Below, one piece after another: positions 1 to 5,480 of a stretch of 5,974 nt of DNA (position 1 is the first letter of the stretch; each line of letters opens with the position of its first letter). Origin of the DNA: JANNHP01 sp031404455 (lineage in GTDB: Bacteria > Planctomycetota > JAJSAM01 > JAJVHW01); the NCBI GenBank assembly GCA_031404455.1, contig JANNHP010000108.1, forward strand, positions 1 through 5,974, in the 5' to 3' direction. The translations under genes and the position numbers were made by a program. The notes beneath the pieces are model-generated. The model saw nothing but the letters and a program-made list of their open reading frames with translations. It had not been told where the DNA came from and did not search any database.

Positions 1-1
1 G

Positions 2-622
2 GGGCCGATCGCTGAGCGCTACGGCGGCGTCCCCAAGTCCGCGAAGGACCCGCTCGTCATCGTCGTCCACGCGAACGCAGCCGACTCCGCGAACTTGAGC
101 GAGGAGGCGGCGGAGGACCGCTACGGCACCGCGTTCGACCAGCCGAACGGGACGCTCTTCACCATCCCCCTGCCGAAGGACGACTGGATCGCCGCGGGGT
201 CGCTCGCCGAGGCGTGGACCTTCGCGCTGATGGACCAGATCTTCGGCGTCCACTTCCAGAGCCGGCTCTTCGCCGGCGAGGCGCTCCTCCAGGCCTGCGA
301 ACGCACGGGAGGCCGTCAGTTCCCGCTCTACCACGAGCGCTACGCGGAACTCATCCCGAAGAAGCTGATCCCGTTCCAGGAACTCGCCGACGCGACGAAG
401 CAGACGGATGCGAGCGAGGCGTCCGCGATGGTCTACCTCGCGTTCTTCCGCGTCGCCGGCCAGCGCTACTCCGACGCCTTCATCGATTACGCGAAGCAGA
501 TCCGCGCCGGCACGAACCCGAGAGTCGCCCTGCGCCGGTCGCTCCTCGCGCTCGACCAGGGCGCGCTCAACGAGGCCGCGGCGGAGTTCCTCGCGACGTT
601 CCGGGTGATCGAGGGGAAGTGA
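2..622 (+). CDS. C-terminal part of a DUF1570-like protein (5' truncated)
   Basis: The reading frame is open from base 2 to the TGA at 620-622, giving 206 residues with no start; the TTG at 95 is only an internal Leu codon. I do not recognise the family with certainty. The last ~65 residues (SAMVYLAFFRVAGQRYSDAF, then a 'YAKQIRAGTNP..AL' stretch and an 'LDQGALNEAAAEFL' stretch) resemble the C-terminal half of DUF1570/peptidase-MA-like proteins, where a 'Y..al..Y...l..G.dp..al' pattern follows the metalloprotease core. Residues 1-60 (ERYGGVP...LVIVVHANAAD...GTLFTIPLP) would match the beta-rich segment that precedes the zinc site. No HExxH is present: the equivalent place reads SLAEAWTFAL (67-76), so if the assignment is right this is a non-catalytic relative. 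No membrane segment is seen. The next gene converges on it, so it ends its transcription unit. The reading frame is sure; the family call is an inference. Confidence 0.75.
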   Translation, partial: GPIAERYGGVPKSAKDPLVIVVHANAADSANLSEEAAEDRYGTAFDQPNGTLFTIPLPKDDWIAAGSLAEAWTFALMDQIFGVHFQSRLFAGEALLQACERTGGRQFPLYHERYAELIPKKLIPFQELADATKQTDASEASAMVYLAFFRVAGQRYSDAFIDYAKQIRAGTNPRVALRRSLLALDQGALNEAAAEFLATFRVIEGK

Positions 623-626
623 GGTC

Positions 627-663
627 GGCCGGCTCTGAACGGCCCGCGACGGTTCTTCTCGCG
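627..663. terminator. two adjacent short inverted repeats between convergent genes
   Basis: The 45-bp gap between the two converging stops holds GGCCG (627-631)/CGGCC (640-644) with an 8-nt loop. It is followed directly by CGCGA (645-649)/TCGCG (659-663) with a 9-nt loop. Both stems are only 5 bp and no T-tract follows on either strand. They could act as a weak bidirectional terminator for the upstream (+) gene and the DUF5615 gene, but 5-bp repeats are common in such GC-rich DNA. Confidence 0.25.
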
Positions 664-667
664 CATG

Positions 668-1021
668 TCACTGCTCCGCCGGCCGAATTCGGATGCGTCC
701 CGGTGTCGCGGTGACGATGGCACCCTTCGCCAACTCGGGTCCGCAGCGTTCGATGACGGCGAGGCACGCGCGCGACTGCTCCCGCGCTCGGAAGTCGACG
801 AGCCGGACGATGCCGGAATGGGCCGTCCGCCGAACGACCGCGATCTCGCCGAAGTCCTTGTCCAGCGTCACGAGGACGCACCCTTCCGCGTGGGCGCGGC
901 GGAGGATCTCGTCGTCGCCGGGGTCGCGCTCCCAGGACCCCGCCCACTCGACCTCGTGTCCCGCCGCCCGAAGCTCGGGCGCCGCGCCGCCCCAGACGCA
1001 ACCGTCGAGGAGCAGCTTCAC
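668..1021 (-). CDS. DUF5615 family PIN-like protein (putative toxin)
   Basis: This 117-residue protein matches DUF5615 (Mut7-C/PIN-like), small proteins usually paired with DUF433 and regarded as candidate RNase toxins. Family hallmarks are the N-terminal strand with Asp (KLLLD, D6), a CVWGGAAPELRAAGHEV segment, the DPGDDEIL motif (33-40) and the core VLVTLDKDFGEI (49-60) with D54 and D56. These Asp residues would form the PIN-like acidic site. A CVWGG segment replaces the more usual 'DENL' after the first Asp, and acidic residues at 36-38 may compensate. The GTG start at 1021 was chosen because it lies in a GTGA overlap with the DUF433 stop (1018-1020) and begins exactly where the family does. 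The longer open frame to 1120 would overlap the DUF433 gene and has Arg-rich, out-of-frame composition. Translation is probably coupled to DUF433; only a weak GAAG precedes the start. Family assignment is firm, activity is inferred. Confidence 0.88.
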   Translation of the reverse strand: MKLLLDGCVWGGAAPELRAAGHEVEWAGSWERDPGDDEILRRAHAEGCVLVTLDKDFGEIAVVRRTAHSGIVRLVDFRAREQSRACLAVIERCGPELAKGAIVTATPGRIRIRPAEQ

Positions 1022-1272
1022 GTCTTCGCGGGACCGATCGCGAACGGTTCGATCCGTTCGTGCGCCACGAGCCGCCGGGCGTACGCGATGCAGGCGAGCA
1101 CGTCGGCGCGCTCGAGCCACGGGTAGCCGGCGACGATCGTGTCGACGTCGTCGCCCGCTTCGAGCATTGCCAGCACGTGCTCGACGGCCAGGCGGCGACC
1201 GCGGACGATCGGCTTGCCGCCGAAGATGTTCGGGTCGGTCGTGATCCGGGCGAGCAGATCGGCGTCGGTCAT
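1018..1272 (-). CDS. DUF433 domain protein (putative antitoxin)
   Basis: This 84-residue protein spans a whole DUF433 domain: RITTDPNIFGGKPIVRGRRL (9-28), then AVEHVLAMLEAGDDVDTIVAGYPWL and ADVLACIAYARRL. The GGKPIVRGRR turn and the 'yP.L...dv.A.i.YA' helix are the family's signature. DUF433 proteins have a winged-helix/HTH-like fold and are the usual partners of DUF5615 proteins, so this is the likely antitoxin and possible autorepressor. It is the first gene of a two-gene unit with a 4-bp overlap. The ATG at 1272-1270 has no Shine-Dalgarno sequence, but TATGCT sits 9 nt upstream, and a perfect inverted repeat touches that box. Length is normal for the family. The domain assignment is solid; the antitoxin role rests on known pairing and was not tested. 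Confidence 0.9.
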   Translation of the reverse strand: MTDADLLARITTDPNIFGGKPIVRGRRLAVEHVLAMLEAGDDVDTIVAGYPWLERADVLACIAYARRLVAHERIEPFAIGPAKT

Positions 1273-1281
1273 GCGGCGCTC

Positions 1282-1287
1282 AGCATA
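1282..1287 (-). promoter_or_regulatory. candidate -10 box of the DUF433/DUF5615 unit
   Basis: On the minus strand TATGCT (1287 to 1282) lies 9 nt before the ATG and matches 4 of 6 positions of TATAAT. There is no recognisable -35 at 16-18 bp. The distance would place the transcript start at or just before the start codon, i.e. a leaderless or nearly leaderless mRNA. Support comes from the same placement in other first genes of the window. Confidence 0.35.
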
Positions 1288-1309
1288 GCGTCCCGTGACG
1301 AAGGGACGC
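1288..1309. promoter_or_regulatory. perfect 7-bp inverted repeat, candidate operator
   Basis: GCGTCCC (1288-1294) and GGGACGC (1303-1309) are exact inverted copies separated by 8 nt. The repeat directly abuts the TATGCT -10-like box of the DUF433 gene, so it fills the promoter spacer, where a repressor would block RNA polymerase. Autoregulation by antitoxin or toxin-antitoxin complex is common in such modules. The alternative is a terminator hairpin for the peptidase gene, whose stop lies about 40 nt upstream on the same strand. No T-run follows, which argues against an intrinsic terminator. Confidence 0.4.
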
Positions 1310-1350
1310 GCGGAGCCCCTGCCCGTACGGCGCTCGACGCTGCGTTCCCG

Positions 1351-2997
1351 TCATTCCTTCTTCGCCCGCGGCGGCGGCGCGAGGCCGGCCTTCCCCGGCA
1401 CGCGGAGCACCGGGTAGACGTCGCCGACGGCGAGCGCGTCGAACCATCCCCAGCGGACGAGGCCGTCGTCGCTCTCGGGCTCACACAGGTAGATCGCGAC
1501 GTGCGCGAGCGGTTGGTCCATCGGCACGAACCAGTCGCCGGGCGCGGACGCGTGGCCGTCGAGCGTCTCGCGGCGGACGAAGAGCACCGTCTCGCGGCGC
1601 GGCGTGGTGCCGACGTCCGGACTGTGCGTCGATTCCTTCGACAGGACGACGTAGCGCTCCACGCGCGACGTCGCGTGCTCCGGCGGAACGCGTTCGACGT
1701 CCACGTTGTGCGCGCGCAGGTGATCGACGACGTCCATCCGGGCCGCGGGGACGAGGTACCCGCGCGGGCGCCGCACGCTGATCTCGGGCACGAAGCGGCA
1801 GTAGAAGACGTTCTTCCAGCGCTTGCGCGTGCCGCCCGTGATGCGCCGGGCGAGTTGCGTCTCCATGTCCCACGCCTCGATCTCGCAGTCCATCAGCGAG
1901 TAGGCCGGATAGCGGTACGTGAGCTCGCCGTTCTCGGCGCGCGACGCGACGCCGTAGTGGATGCCCACGACGTCGTCGGGCTGAGGGTCCCGGCCGCGCG
2001 CGGTCGTGTCGGCGGCGGCGCGCTCGACGAGGTTCACGATCTCGCGGCCGTGGTCGCCCGCGTACTTCAGGATCTCGACGAAGATCTCGTACGTCACCGC
2101 GACGCGCTGGTCGAACGGGATGTAGCTGTACGCCTCGAGCAGGATGTCGAGACGTCCCGTCAGTCCGCGGTAGTGGCTGCCGTAGCGGGGGAGTCCGGGG
2201 TACGTCTCCCATCCGCTCTCGGGGTCGTCGTTGTCGCGGAAGTTGCCGTAGAACCACGTCTTGAAACCCGTGCGCGCCTCGAGCGACTTCCCGATCGCAG
2301 GGAGCATCGTGTCGCGCGAGTAGAGGATCGGCTCGCGCGGGCCGGACATCAGCGTGTGCGACGTGTCCCACGTGAGCGAGTAGCCGTGGATCGAGCCGTC
2401 GCTCGTGTGCGAATCGACGAGGAGGTGCGGGTTCCACGACCCGAAGAGCGCCATCAGCGCGCGCGACTCGACCGCTTCGAGCTTCGTGTAGTCGCGGTTG
2501 AGGTTGATCCCGGCGCCGGTGTAGCGCGTGCCGACGCCGCCCTCGGGGCCGACCTGGCCGTCCATGGCTTTGAGGTCGAGCGCGCGGTGTTTCGGGTCGA
2601 TGAGGTCGTTGCCGTCGGGGTTGTAGATCGGGATGACGACGATCGTCGCGCGCGACATCAGGTCGCCGTGCTTGCCCAGGACCGTCATGTCCCGCGCGAG
2701 CATCAGCGCCGCTTCCTTCCCCTCGACCTCGCCCGCGTGGATGTTGCAGACGATCATGACGACGGGAATGCCGCGATCCCTCGCCGCGCGGTGCGCTTTC
2801 TCCGGCGTGAAGAGCTTCTCTGCGGAGAAGACGAGCACCGGGATCTCGCGGCCTTCGGCGGAGGCACCCATCGTCTGCACCGAGAAACTCGTCGCCGAGG
2901 CGGCGACGAGTTTCTCGATGAACGACATCACGTCAGCGTGGCGGGAGGTCGCGCGGTAGTTCGTGGCTTCGGCGACGGTCTGGAGGGGGGTGGGCAT
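1351..2997 (-). CDS. M14-family zinc carboxypeptidase-like protein
   Basis: This 548-residue protein has all the landmarks of the M14 catalytic domain in order. It starts with a lead-in ATNYRATSRHADVMSFIEKL typical of large bacterial M14 proteins. The zinc ligands H87 and E90 are in NIHAGEVEGKEA, NPDGN is at 126-130, and the substrate-binding Asn/Arg are in GINLNRDY (R168). The third zinc ligand is H197 in DSHTSDG, and the presumed catalytic Glu is E288 in LLEAYSY. Every catalytic residue is present, so it should be active and cleave C-terminal residues from peptides or cell-wall material; the substrate is unknown. The ~240 residues after the catalytic Glu match no domain I recognise and end in a basic tail (PPPRAKKE). 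No signal peptide or lipobox precedes the domain, whereas many relatives are exported. The ATG at 2997 is used because the domain follows at once. No Shine-Dalgarno is present, but a promoter-like pair ends 8 nt upstream. It is monocistronic and divergent from the small gene at 3081. Confidence 0.92.
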   Translation of the reverse strand: MPTPLQTVAEATNYRATSRHADVMSFIEKLVAASATSFSVQTMGASAEGREIPVLVFSAEKLFTPEKAHRAARDRGIPVVMIVCNIHAGEVEGKEAALMLARDMTVLGKHGDLMSRATIVVIPIYNPDGNDLIDPKHRALDLKAMDGQVGPEGGVGTRYTGAGINLNRDYTKLEAVESRALMALFGSWNPHLLVDSHTSDGSIHGYSLTWDTSHTLMSGPREPILYSRDTMLPAIGKSLEARTGFKTWFYGNFRDNDDPESGWETYPGLPRYGSHYRGLTGRLDILLEAYSYIPFDQRVAVTYEIFVEILKYAGDHGREIVNLVERAAADTTARGRDPQPDDVVGIHYGVASRAENGELTYRYPAYSLMDCEIEAWDMETQLARRITGGTRKRWKNVFYCRFVPEISVRRPRGYLVPAARMDVVDHLRAHNVDVERVPPEHATSRVERYVVLSKESTHSPDVGTTPRRETVLFVRRETLDGHASAPGDWFVPMDQPLAHVAIYLCEPESDDGLVRWGWFDALAVGDVYPVLRVPGKAGLAPPPRAKKE

Positions 2998-3005
2998 GGG
3001 GGGAG

Positions 3006-3034
3006 ACGGTACGCAGCGGGCGGCGCCTCGCCAA
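3006..3034 (-). promoter_or_regulatory. sigma70-like promoter of the M14 peptidase gene
   Basis: On the minus strand TTGGCG (3034-3029; 4 of 6 match to TTGACA) and TACCGT (3011-3006; TANNNT, 3 of 6 match) are separated by exactly 17 bp. The -10-like box ends 8 nt before the ATG, so transcription would start at or within about 2 nt of the start codon. The intervening CTCCCCCC has no Shine-Dalgarno potential, which supports a leaderless transcript. This is the best promoter match in the window, though a GC-rich spacer and weak hexamers leave doubt. Confidence 0.45.
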
Positions 3035-3068
3035 CGATCGAGTCCCGTCGAGAGGAGGCGCGCCGACG

Positions 3069-3074
3069 TAGACT
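3069..3074 (+). promoter_or_regulatory. candidate -10 box of the small gene pair
   Basis: TAGACT (3069-3074; 4 of 6 match to TATAAT) lies 6 nt before the ATG at 3081. No -35 is convincing. A purine run AGAGGAGG at 3051-3058 lies 22 nt before the ATG, too far to act as its ribosome binding site, and an in-frame TAG at 3069-3071 excludes a longer protein. Leaderless transcription is the simplest reading. Confidence 0.35.
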
Positions 3075-3080
3075 GCCGCG

Positions 3081-3377
3081 ATGCTCGATGACGTCTACGC
3101 GGAAGTGCGGCGCCTCATCGTCGTCCTGCAGGACGAGCAGGCGCCAGACGCGGCGGAGGAGCTCGATCGCGCCATGTACGGCAGCACTTCGGGCGAGATC
3201 CTGTCCGACCTCGGAGCGGGGTTGAGCGCGATCCTCCGAAAGCGGCGTGAGTTGACCGCGCCCCTGCGAGACCGCCTGACCGCGCTGCTGCACGAGGTGG
3301 ATGGTTTGCTTCGAGCGGTCGGACACATCACTCCGACCGACTGGCGGGAACAGGCGCCGGACGAAGAGCACCGATGA
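3081..3377 (+). CDS. small hypothetical protein, first gene of a toxin-antitoxin-like pair
   Basis: This 98-residue protein is of no family I can name. It is soluble, probably all-helical and charged, with an amphipathic start (MLDDVYAEVRRLIVVLQDEQ), a central AMYGSTSGEILSDLGAGLSA turn-helix, and a basic patch RKRR (53-56). A Leu-rich helix (RLTALLHEVDGLL) follows, then an acidic tail. The central 'A..G.t..EIL..L...L' pattern recalls small uncharacterised bacterial proteins often found beside antitoxin-like genes; this is recollection, not a match. No membrane segment or nuclease motif is seen. The start is fixed by an in-frame stop at 3069-3071. The ORF is likely real: third positions are G/C-rich, it fills the space between the divergent peptidase and the next gene, and its stop overlaps the next start as ATGA. 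Toxin or antitoxin role is only inferred from this arrangement. Confidence 0.72.
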   Translation: MLDDVYAEVRRLIVVLQDEQAPDAAEELDRAMYGSTSGEILSDLGAGLSAILRKRRELTAPLRDRLTALLHEVDGLLRAVGHITPTDWREQAPDEEHR

Positions 3378-3541
3378 AACGCACCAAGCAGAACAAGTTC
3401 GCGCCCGGATGGAACGCGGCTCGAGTCCGGCGCATCCTCGCACACTACGAGAGTCAGTCGGACGCCGAGGCCGTCGCGGAGGACGAGGCTGCGTTCGAGG
3501 ACACCGGGCCGCGTCATCGCGGCGCGGTGACCGGGACGTAG
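3374..3541 (+). CDS. 55-residue antitoxin-like protein overlapping its neighbour
   Basis: Reading from the ATG at 3374 gives 55 residues to the TAG at 3539-3541: a basic start (MKRTKQNKFAPGWNAARVRR), then ILAHYESQSDAEAVAEDEAA and a short tail. The pattern 'GW...RVR.il.HYE.Qs..EAVAEDEAA' is one I associate with small bacterial proteins found in toxin-antitoxin-like pairs; the family is unnamed to me. It begins in an ATGA overlap with the preceding gene and has a weak GAAGAG six nt upstream, so translation is probably coupled. The basic N-terminus followed by an acidic C-terminal half fits an antitoxin. The family, as I recall it, runs on past 'DEAAFED' for about 20-25 residues. Here the tail (DTGPRHRGAVTGT) instead runs antisense into the end of the GyrI-like gene, so the protein may be 3'-truncated. 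Reality as a gene is likely; the role is inferred. Confidence 0.68.
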   Translation: MKRTKQNKFAPGWNAARVRRILAHYESQSDAEAVAEDEAAFEDTGPRHRGAVTGT

Positions 3542-3984
3542 ATGTCCACCTCCGACTCCGGGCTCTCCATCGTGCACCGCTCGTCGTAGAGCTCGAAGTC
3601 GGACGCGCCGGTCGGCATCAAGCCGGACGCCGGGAGCCACTCGCGCCAGACGGACTGGATCGTCTTCGAGAACGTTGTGATCGGTCCCTTGTGCGTGAAG
3701 ACGGCGAACGTCCCGGCGGGCACCGTCGTCGCCGACATCCCCTCGGGCACCCGGCCGATCGACTTCACGCCGGTCGCTGCGGAGTAGAAGAAGCCCGGCG
3801 AACCCGCCGCGGAATCGTCCACGCAGACGCCGTAGTGCACGCCGTCGATGCGGTCGTCGATCTCGTCGATGCGCCGGACGAACCGGTCCCAGAGCGCCGG
3901 AATCCCCTCGATCTTGCCGGGGAGGAACCGCTCCCGCACGCCGACGACGTGGAACGCACCGTGCTCGACGATCCGGGGCTTCAT
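3514..3984 (-). CDS. GyrI-like (AraC effector-binding domain) protein
   Basis: This 156-residue protein is a single stand-alone GyrI-like/SOUL-type effector-binding domain. Landmarks are FHVVGVRERF near the start, IPALWDRFVRRI (28-39), and YGVC (51-54) with FFYSAATGV (65-73). VPEGMSATTVPAGTFAVFTH (79-98) follows, then TIQSVWREWLPASGLMPTG and the conserved acidic FELYDER (130-136), ending DIYVPV. Relatives bind hydrophobic or cationic small molecules, inhibit gyrase, or hydrolyse certain toxic compounds; without a DNA-binding domain it is not itself an AraC/MerR regulator. It lies 45 bp downstream of the decarboxylase on the same strand and is probably cotranscribed. Unlike the first genes of this window it has a clear GGAGG 6 nt before the ATG. 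Its 3' end overlaps the small (+) gene by 28 bp tail to tail. The fold is confident, the ligand unknown. Confidence 0.88.
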   Translation of the reverse strand: MKPRIVEHGAFHVVGVRERFLPGKIEGIPALWDRFVRRIDEIDDRIDGVHYGVCVDDSAAGSPGFFYSAATGVKSIGRVPEGMSATTVPAGTFAVFTHKGPITTFSKTIQSVWREWLPASGLMPTGASDFELYDERCTMESPESEVDIYVPVTAPR

Positions 3985-3990
3985 CGGCGT

Positions 3991-3995
3991 CCTCC
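3991..3995 (-). promoter_or_regulatory. Shine-Dalgarno site of the GyrI-like gene
   Basis: GGAGG on the minus strand (3995 to 3991) with 6 nt to the ATG is the only strong ribosome binding site seen in front of a gene here. It fixes the start at 3984 and contrasts with the SD-less first genes. A weak -10-like TAGGCT (4012-4007) lies further upstream, but there is no convincing -35. Confidence 0.7.
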
Positions 3996-4029
3996 GTTCG
4001 CGGGGAAGCCTACCGTCCGTCTGCGCCCG

Positions 4030-5454
4030 TCACCCCTTCGTGTGCGACGCCTCGAGGTGGAGGACGAGTTCGTCCACGTGCGCGTTGCGCATCAGTGGGT
4101 TGACGAACACGGCGCGGAGCACGTGCTCGTCCTTCAGCGGGCAGAGGTTGATCATGAAGCTTCCGCTCTCGTTGATGCGGGTGCGCGTGCGGACGGCGTG
4201 GTCGCGGCGCTGCTCGGGTGTCGCGCCGGGGCGCGAGCGCGGACGGAAGCACACGCTCCAGCTCACCGGCTCGATCGCGAGCTCGTAGTGCTCGGACGCC
4301 TCGATCGCCTTCCGGAACCGCCGCGTCAGGCGGTCGGCCTGCGCGACGCGTCGCGTGAGACCCTCGCGGCCGAGCGACTTCCACACGAGCCACGTGGAGA
4401 GCGTGAGGAAGGGCTTGCCGCAGTAGATCGAGGTGAGGCCGAGGTCCTGCTCGTCCCACGGCGCGTCGTCCTTGTGGAAGAGGTAGCCGCCGCCCGTCGG
4501 CGGACGCAGCGACGCGAGCCGCGAGCGGTCCCGGACGAGGAGGAACGACGACGCGACCGGCGCGCCGCCGTGCTTGTGCGCGTCCCACGTGATGCTGTCG
4601 GCGTGTTCGAGCCCTGACCGGAAACGGAGCGCGCGGCGCCCGAGCAGCCCGAACCCGCCCCATGCAGCGTCTACGTGCAGCCAGAGCCTCTCGTCGCGCG
4701 CGAGCTTCGCGATCCGCAGCACGGGATCGAGCGCCCCGGCCACGGTCGTCCCGAGAGTCGCGTTGACCATGAACGGGACGAGTCCGCGCGAGCGCGCGAC
4801 CCTGACCGCCTCGGCGAGCGCGTCGGGACGCATGCGGTCCTGCGCGTCGGTCTCCACCTCGAAGAGCCCGCGCAGCGAGATTCCCGCGAGGTCGGCGCCC
4901 TTCGGGACCGAGTAGTGCCCCGCCTTCGACGTGAAGTACGCGAGCATCGGCACGACGCTCTCGCCGTGGTGCTCGACCGCGGCCTTGCGTGCGAGGTAGA
5001 CGCCGAGGTAGTTCGAGAAGGAGCCGCCCGGCGTCGCCGTGCCGCCGGCGATCGAGCCTTCCCACGGGATGCGGCCGAGGATCCACGAGATGACCGCGCG
5101 CTCCATCTCGGTCGGAAGCGGCGCGACCTCGCGCGTGGACATCGTGTTGTTGGCGAAGACGCCGACGAGCGCCCCGGCCATCGCCTCGTCGAGCGTGCCC
5201 GAGAAGAGCTGGTTCAGGAACCGCGGCGAACGCGCGTTCGCGAGGTGGCGATCGAGGAGCGCCCCGAGCGATTTCCGCAGGCCCTCCGGGTCCGACGCGC
5301 GCTCGGGAAGCGTCTCGACGAGGCTCCGCTCGCGCGACGAGAGTTCGATCGCCTCGGCGTACGGCACCGGGAACACGGGCGCCTTCGCGTCGCGCTTCGC
5401 GCTCCGCGTCACCCGTCCGGCGGCCCAGCGCTGCCAGGCGTCTCGCTTGGTCAC
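4030..5454 (-). CDS. group II PLP-dependent decarboxylase (GAD/CSAD-like)
   Basis: From a GTG at 5454 this is a 474-residue fold-type I PLP enzyme, close in layout to glutamate, aspartate and cysteine-sulfinate decarboxylases. In order it shows FLNQLFSG and NNTMSTREVAPLPTEMER (family core 'N.s..T.E.aP..t.mE') and the phosphate loop TPGGSFSNYLGVYLARKA (142-159). H180 in FTSKAGHYSVPKGADLAG should stack on PLP, and NATLGTT is at 231-237. LHVDAAWGG carries D262, which should contact the pyridine N, and the Schiff-base lysine K294 is in DAHKHGG. The C-terminal IYCGKPFLTLSTWLVWKSLG and SGSFMINLCPL blocks are also present. It would remove the alpha-carboxyl of an acidic amino acid in the cytoplasm; GABA, beta-alanine or hypotaurine are possible products, and the sequence does not decide. 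Most relatives read 'NPHK' where this has 'DAHK'. The open frame extends to 5628 but would cross the rsmE start, so it was cut; GTG 5412 is an alternative. The GyrI-like gene follows in the same unit. Confidence 0.9.
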   Translation of the reverse strand: MTKRDAWQRWAAGRVTRSAKRDAKAPVFPVPYAEAIELSSRERSLVETLPERASDPEGLRKSLGALLDRHLANARSPRFLNQLFSGTLDEAMAGALVGVFANNTMSTREVAPLPTEMERAVISWILGRIPWEGSIAGGTATPGGSFSNYLGVYLARKAAVEHHGESVVPMLAYFTSKAGHYSVPKGADLAGISLRGLFEVETDAQDRMRPDALAEAVRVARSRGLVPFMVNATLGTTVAGALDPVLRIAKLARDERLWLHVDAAWGGFGLLGRRALRFRSGLEHADSITWDAHKHGGAPVASSFLLVRDRSRLASLRPPTGGGYLFHKDDAPWDEQDLGLTSIYCGKPFLTLSTWLVWKSLGREGLTRRVAQADRLTRRFRKAIEASEHYELAIEPVSWSVCFRPRSRPGATPEQRRDHAVRTRTRINESGSFMINLCPLKDEHVLRAVFVNPLMRNAHVDELVLHLEASHTKG

Positions 5455-5460
5455 GGCGGC

Positions 5461-5466
5461 AAAGTA
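5461..5466 (-). promoter_or_regulatory. candidate -10 box of the decarboxylase gene
   Basis: TACTTT on the minus strand (5466 to 5461) lies 6 nt before the GTG at 5454 and fits TANNNT. No -35 is seen at 16-18 bp. The spot is an AT-rich island in GC-rich DNA and supports the GTG at 5454, rather than the one at 5412, as a leaderless start. Confidence 0.33.
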
Positions 5467-5480
5467 CGGCCGCGGCGCGG

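Noticed and set aside
95..97. TTG as start of the first gene
   Set aside because: The frame is open back to the window edge and the sequence before it continues the same domain, so it is an internal codon.
1022..1120. Longer N-terminus for the DUF5615 protein
   Set aside because: It overlaps the DUF433 gene out of frame and is an Arg-rich shadow; the GTG in the GTGA overlap fits the family start.
3051..3058. AGAGGAGG as ribosome binding site of the gene at 3081
   Set aside because: It is 22 nt from the ATG, and an in-frame stop at 3069-3071 leaves no closer upstream start for it to serve.
1060..3225. 721-codon open frame on the + strand
   Set aside because: It lies antisense to the DUF433 gene and the whole M14 peptidase gene, is dominated by Arg, Val, Asp and Ala, has no domain pattern, and is what GC-rich third positions produce on the opposite strand.
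3301..4617. 438-codon open frame on the + strand
   Set aside because: It overlaps the small pair out of frame and runs antisense to the GyrI-like gene and the decarboxylase; composition is Arg/Val/His-rich without motifs.
4010..5086. 358-codon open frame on the - strand
   Set aside because: It is the wrong frame of the decarboxylase, Arg/Pro-rich, and the PLP motifs are all in the other frame.
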